Assembly (NCBI RefSeq): GCF_000631985.1
Contig: NZ_JFYN01000009.1
Location: 62,001 to 126,000 of the forward strand
Length of the DNA: 64,000 nt
Reading direction: 5' to 3'
Origin: Pseudomonas sp. RIT288
GTDB taxonomy: Bacteria; Pseudomonadota; Gammaproteobacteria; Pseudomonadales; Pseudomonadaceae
In this document: in pieces, positions 62,748 through 64,000 of the stretch
Position numbering within the stretch: the stretch's first letter is position 1
Layout: each line of letters begins with the position of its first letter
The notes under the pieces: model-generated
The model's input: the letters and a program-made list of their open reading frames with translations, nothing else
The model's database searches: none
What the model was told of the DNA's origin: nothing
Position numbers and translations under genes: made by a program

Positions 62748-63719
62748 TCAGCGTTGTTTGAGGCGGTCGATCACCACCGCCAACAGCAGAATCGAACCGC
62801 GAATCACGTACTGATAAAACGTATCGATGTTCTTCAGGTTCATCGCGTTCTCGATGATCGCCAGAATCAGCACCCCGGCAATCACGTGGCGGATCATGCC
62901 GATCCCGCCGCTCAGCGACACACCGCCGAGCACACACGCCGAGATCACCGTCAGTTCAAAACCCTGGCCGATCATCGGCTGCCCGGAGGTCATGCGCGAA
63001 GCGAGAATCACCCCGGCCAGCGCACCGATCACGCCGTGCACGGCGAAGATGATGATCTTGGTCCGATCGACATTCACCCCGGCAAGCAACGCCGCTTCCT
63101 GGTTGCCGCCGATGGCCATGGTGTTGCGCCCGTAGGTGGTGTAGTTCAGCAGCCAGCCGAAAAACAGGAAGCAGACGATGGTGATCAGGATCGGCACCGG
63201 CACACCGAACAACTGGCCGTTGCCGAAGACGAAGAACGACTCCTGCGACACGCCCACCGCTTTGCCGTTGGCAAAAATGTAGGCCAGACCGCGAACGATC
63301 TGCATGGTCGCCAGCGTGGTGATCAACGCGTTGACCCGCAACTTGGCAATCACGATGCCGTTGATCAGCCCGACAATCAGGCCCATCACCAGCGCCGCGC
63401 TGACGCCGAGGAACACGCTGTTGGTGTCACGCATCACCACCGCCGCGACGACCCCGGCGCAGGCGATCACCGAGCCCACCGACAAGTCGAAGTGACCTGA
63501 CGCCAGGCAGTAGAGCATGGTGCACGCGGCAATGCCGGTGGTGGAAATCGCCAGGCCCAGCCCGCGCATGTTCAGCGGCGAGAGGAAGTTGTCGATCAGC
63601 AAGGTACAGGCGACGAAGATACCGACGGCCGCCAGCAGCATGACCCAGTCATCGAGGAAGCGCCGCAGGTCCAGCGGTTTGCGGGGAGTCGGCAGCGCCT
63701 TGTTTTGGATGGTCATCAT
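62748..63719 (-). CDS. araH: L-arabinose ABC transporter permease AraH
   Basis: 323 residues, CUT2-family inner-membrane permease with eight or more helices. The central run CLASGHFDLSVGSVIACAGVV and GRNTMAIGGNQEAALLAGVNV, and the terminal QYVIRGSILLLAVVIDRLKQR, agree closely with AraH and not with RbsC or XylH. The ATG at 63719 has AGAGG five bases before it. It is 9 bp after araG. Whether the transported sugar in this strain is strictly arabinose is inferred from the family. Confidence 0.92.
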   Translation of the reverse strand: MMTIQNKALPTPRKPLDLRRFLDDWVMLLAAVGIFVACTLLIDNFLSPLNMRGLGLAISTTGIAACTMLYCLASGHFDLSVGSVIACAGVVAAVVMRDTNSVFLGVSAALVMGLIVGLINGIVIAKLRVNALITTLATMQIVRGLAYIFANGKAVGVSQESFFVFGNGQLFGVPVPILITIVCFLFFGWLLNYTTYGRNTMAIGGNQEAALLAGVNVDRTKIIIFAVHGVIGALAGVILASRMTSGQPMIGQGFELTVISACVLGGVSLSGGIGMIRHVIAGVLILAIIENAMNLKNIDTFYQYVIRGSILLLAVVIDRLKQR

Positions 63720-63728
63720 AGTCACCTC

Positions 63729-64000
63729 TCAGTTCGCCACGCCGTCAGCGCGATGGCGCGGCAAAGCCAGTTGCAGCAGGTTGGATTCATTGGCCTGGTC
63801 GCGGCTGACTTCGCCGCGCAGCGCGCCTTCGCAGAGCACCAGAATGCGGTCGGAAATGCCCATCACCTCCATCAGGTCGCTGGACACCACGATCACCGAA
63901 ATACCGTCGGCGGCCAGGTTATGGATGATCTGGTAAATCTCGGCCTTGGCCCCGATGTCGATGCCGCGAGTGGGCTCGTCGAGCAGCAGCACCTTCATCG
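63729..64000 (-). CDS. araG: L-arabinose ABC transporter ATP-binding protein AraG (partial, C-terminal end)
   Basis: About 90 residues remain, including the second ATPase domain's Walker [16 protein letters not shown] and the switch region [22 protein letters not shown]. The gene runs off the window edge; a full AraG is about 500 residues and has two fused ATPase domains. It is the upstream partner of araH in the araFGH operon. Confidence 0.93.
   Translation of the reverse strand, partial: MKVLLLDEPTRGIDIGAKAEIYQIIHNLAADGISVIVVSSDLMEVMGISDRILVLCEGALRGEVSRDQANESNLLQLALPRHRADGVAN

Noticed and set aside
1..64000. tRNA, rRNA and insertion-sequence genes
   Set aside because: I looked for cloverleaf arms, CCA-like ends, rRNA motifs and transposase signatures while reading and recognised none. 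tRNAscan and Infernal runs would be needed to exclude small RNAs.

Overview
The window is chromosomal DNA of a fluorescent Pseudomonas (P. fluorescens group). The support is compositional and genetic: high GC, Shine-Dalgarno-led genes, a conserved Pseudomonas core block (mtnA / mtaD-ubiG-mupP-yciK / GGDEF), the NAGGN osmolyte operon, etfBA/etfD, undA and a dgo operon, plus 17 intergenic twin REP-like palindromes of four sequence types. I see no rRNA, tRNA, CRISPR array, insertion sequence, integrase or replication origin.

Layout. 1-5.7 kb: methionine salvage (mtnA partial, mtaD), ubiquinone methyltransferase ubiG, MurNAc-6-phosphate phosphatase mupP, an SDR and a diguanylate cyclase preceded by a sigma-54-like promoter. 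5.8-9.1 kb: undA (1-undecene synthase, diagnostic metal ligands all present) and a PAS-GGDEF-EAL membrane protein. 9.3-13.9 kb: a 1538-residue toxin-like protein whose C-terminus resembles a nucleic-acid deaminase, with no visible immunity gene. 13.9-24.4 kb: ABC exporter, DsbA-like protein, TrhO, BolA, DUF2059, fumarase, DMT transporter, thiolase, and a polyphosphate:AMP phosphotransferase. 24.7-31.8 kb: mnmC and the NAGGN operon (amidotransferase, synthetase, M42 peptidase). 31.9-42.1 kb: YheU, a CsrA paralogue, YnfA, an SDR, DUF3309, an LTA-synthase-like enzyme, START and cysteine-cluster proteins, a MocR regulator, an OmpA/DUF4398 lipoprotein pair and a solute-binding protein. 42.1-46 kb: etfBA diverging from etfD across a 525-bp control region with a PsrA-like operator. 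46.2-53.5 kb: an AraC regulator divergent from an alcohol dehydrogenase, then the D-galactonate operon dgoK-dgoA-dgoD-dgoT with an IclR regulator.

53.6-58.2 kb is the most accessory part. It has two secreted or lipoprotein unknowns, a decaying PAAR locus (CTG at the start-codon position, preceded by an ORF with an in-frame stop), a GNAT, an HD hydrolase and three small proteins. 58.3-62.6 kb is a four-gene unit (GntR regulator, ADP-ribosylglycohydrolase-fold protein, NCS1 permease, PfkB kinase) that reads as an uncharacterised nucleoside- or ribosyl-compound catabolic module. 62.7-64 kb is the end of the L-arabinose transporter operon (araH, araG partial).

The strongest candidates for something undescribed are the orphan deaminase-tipped toxin at 9320-13936 and the NCS1/PfkB/ADP-ribosylglycohydrolase module. 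Family assignments rest on motif recognition and memory of homologues, because no searches could be run.
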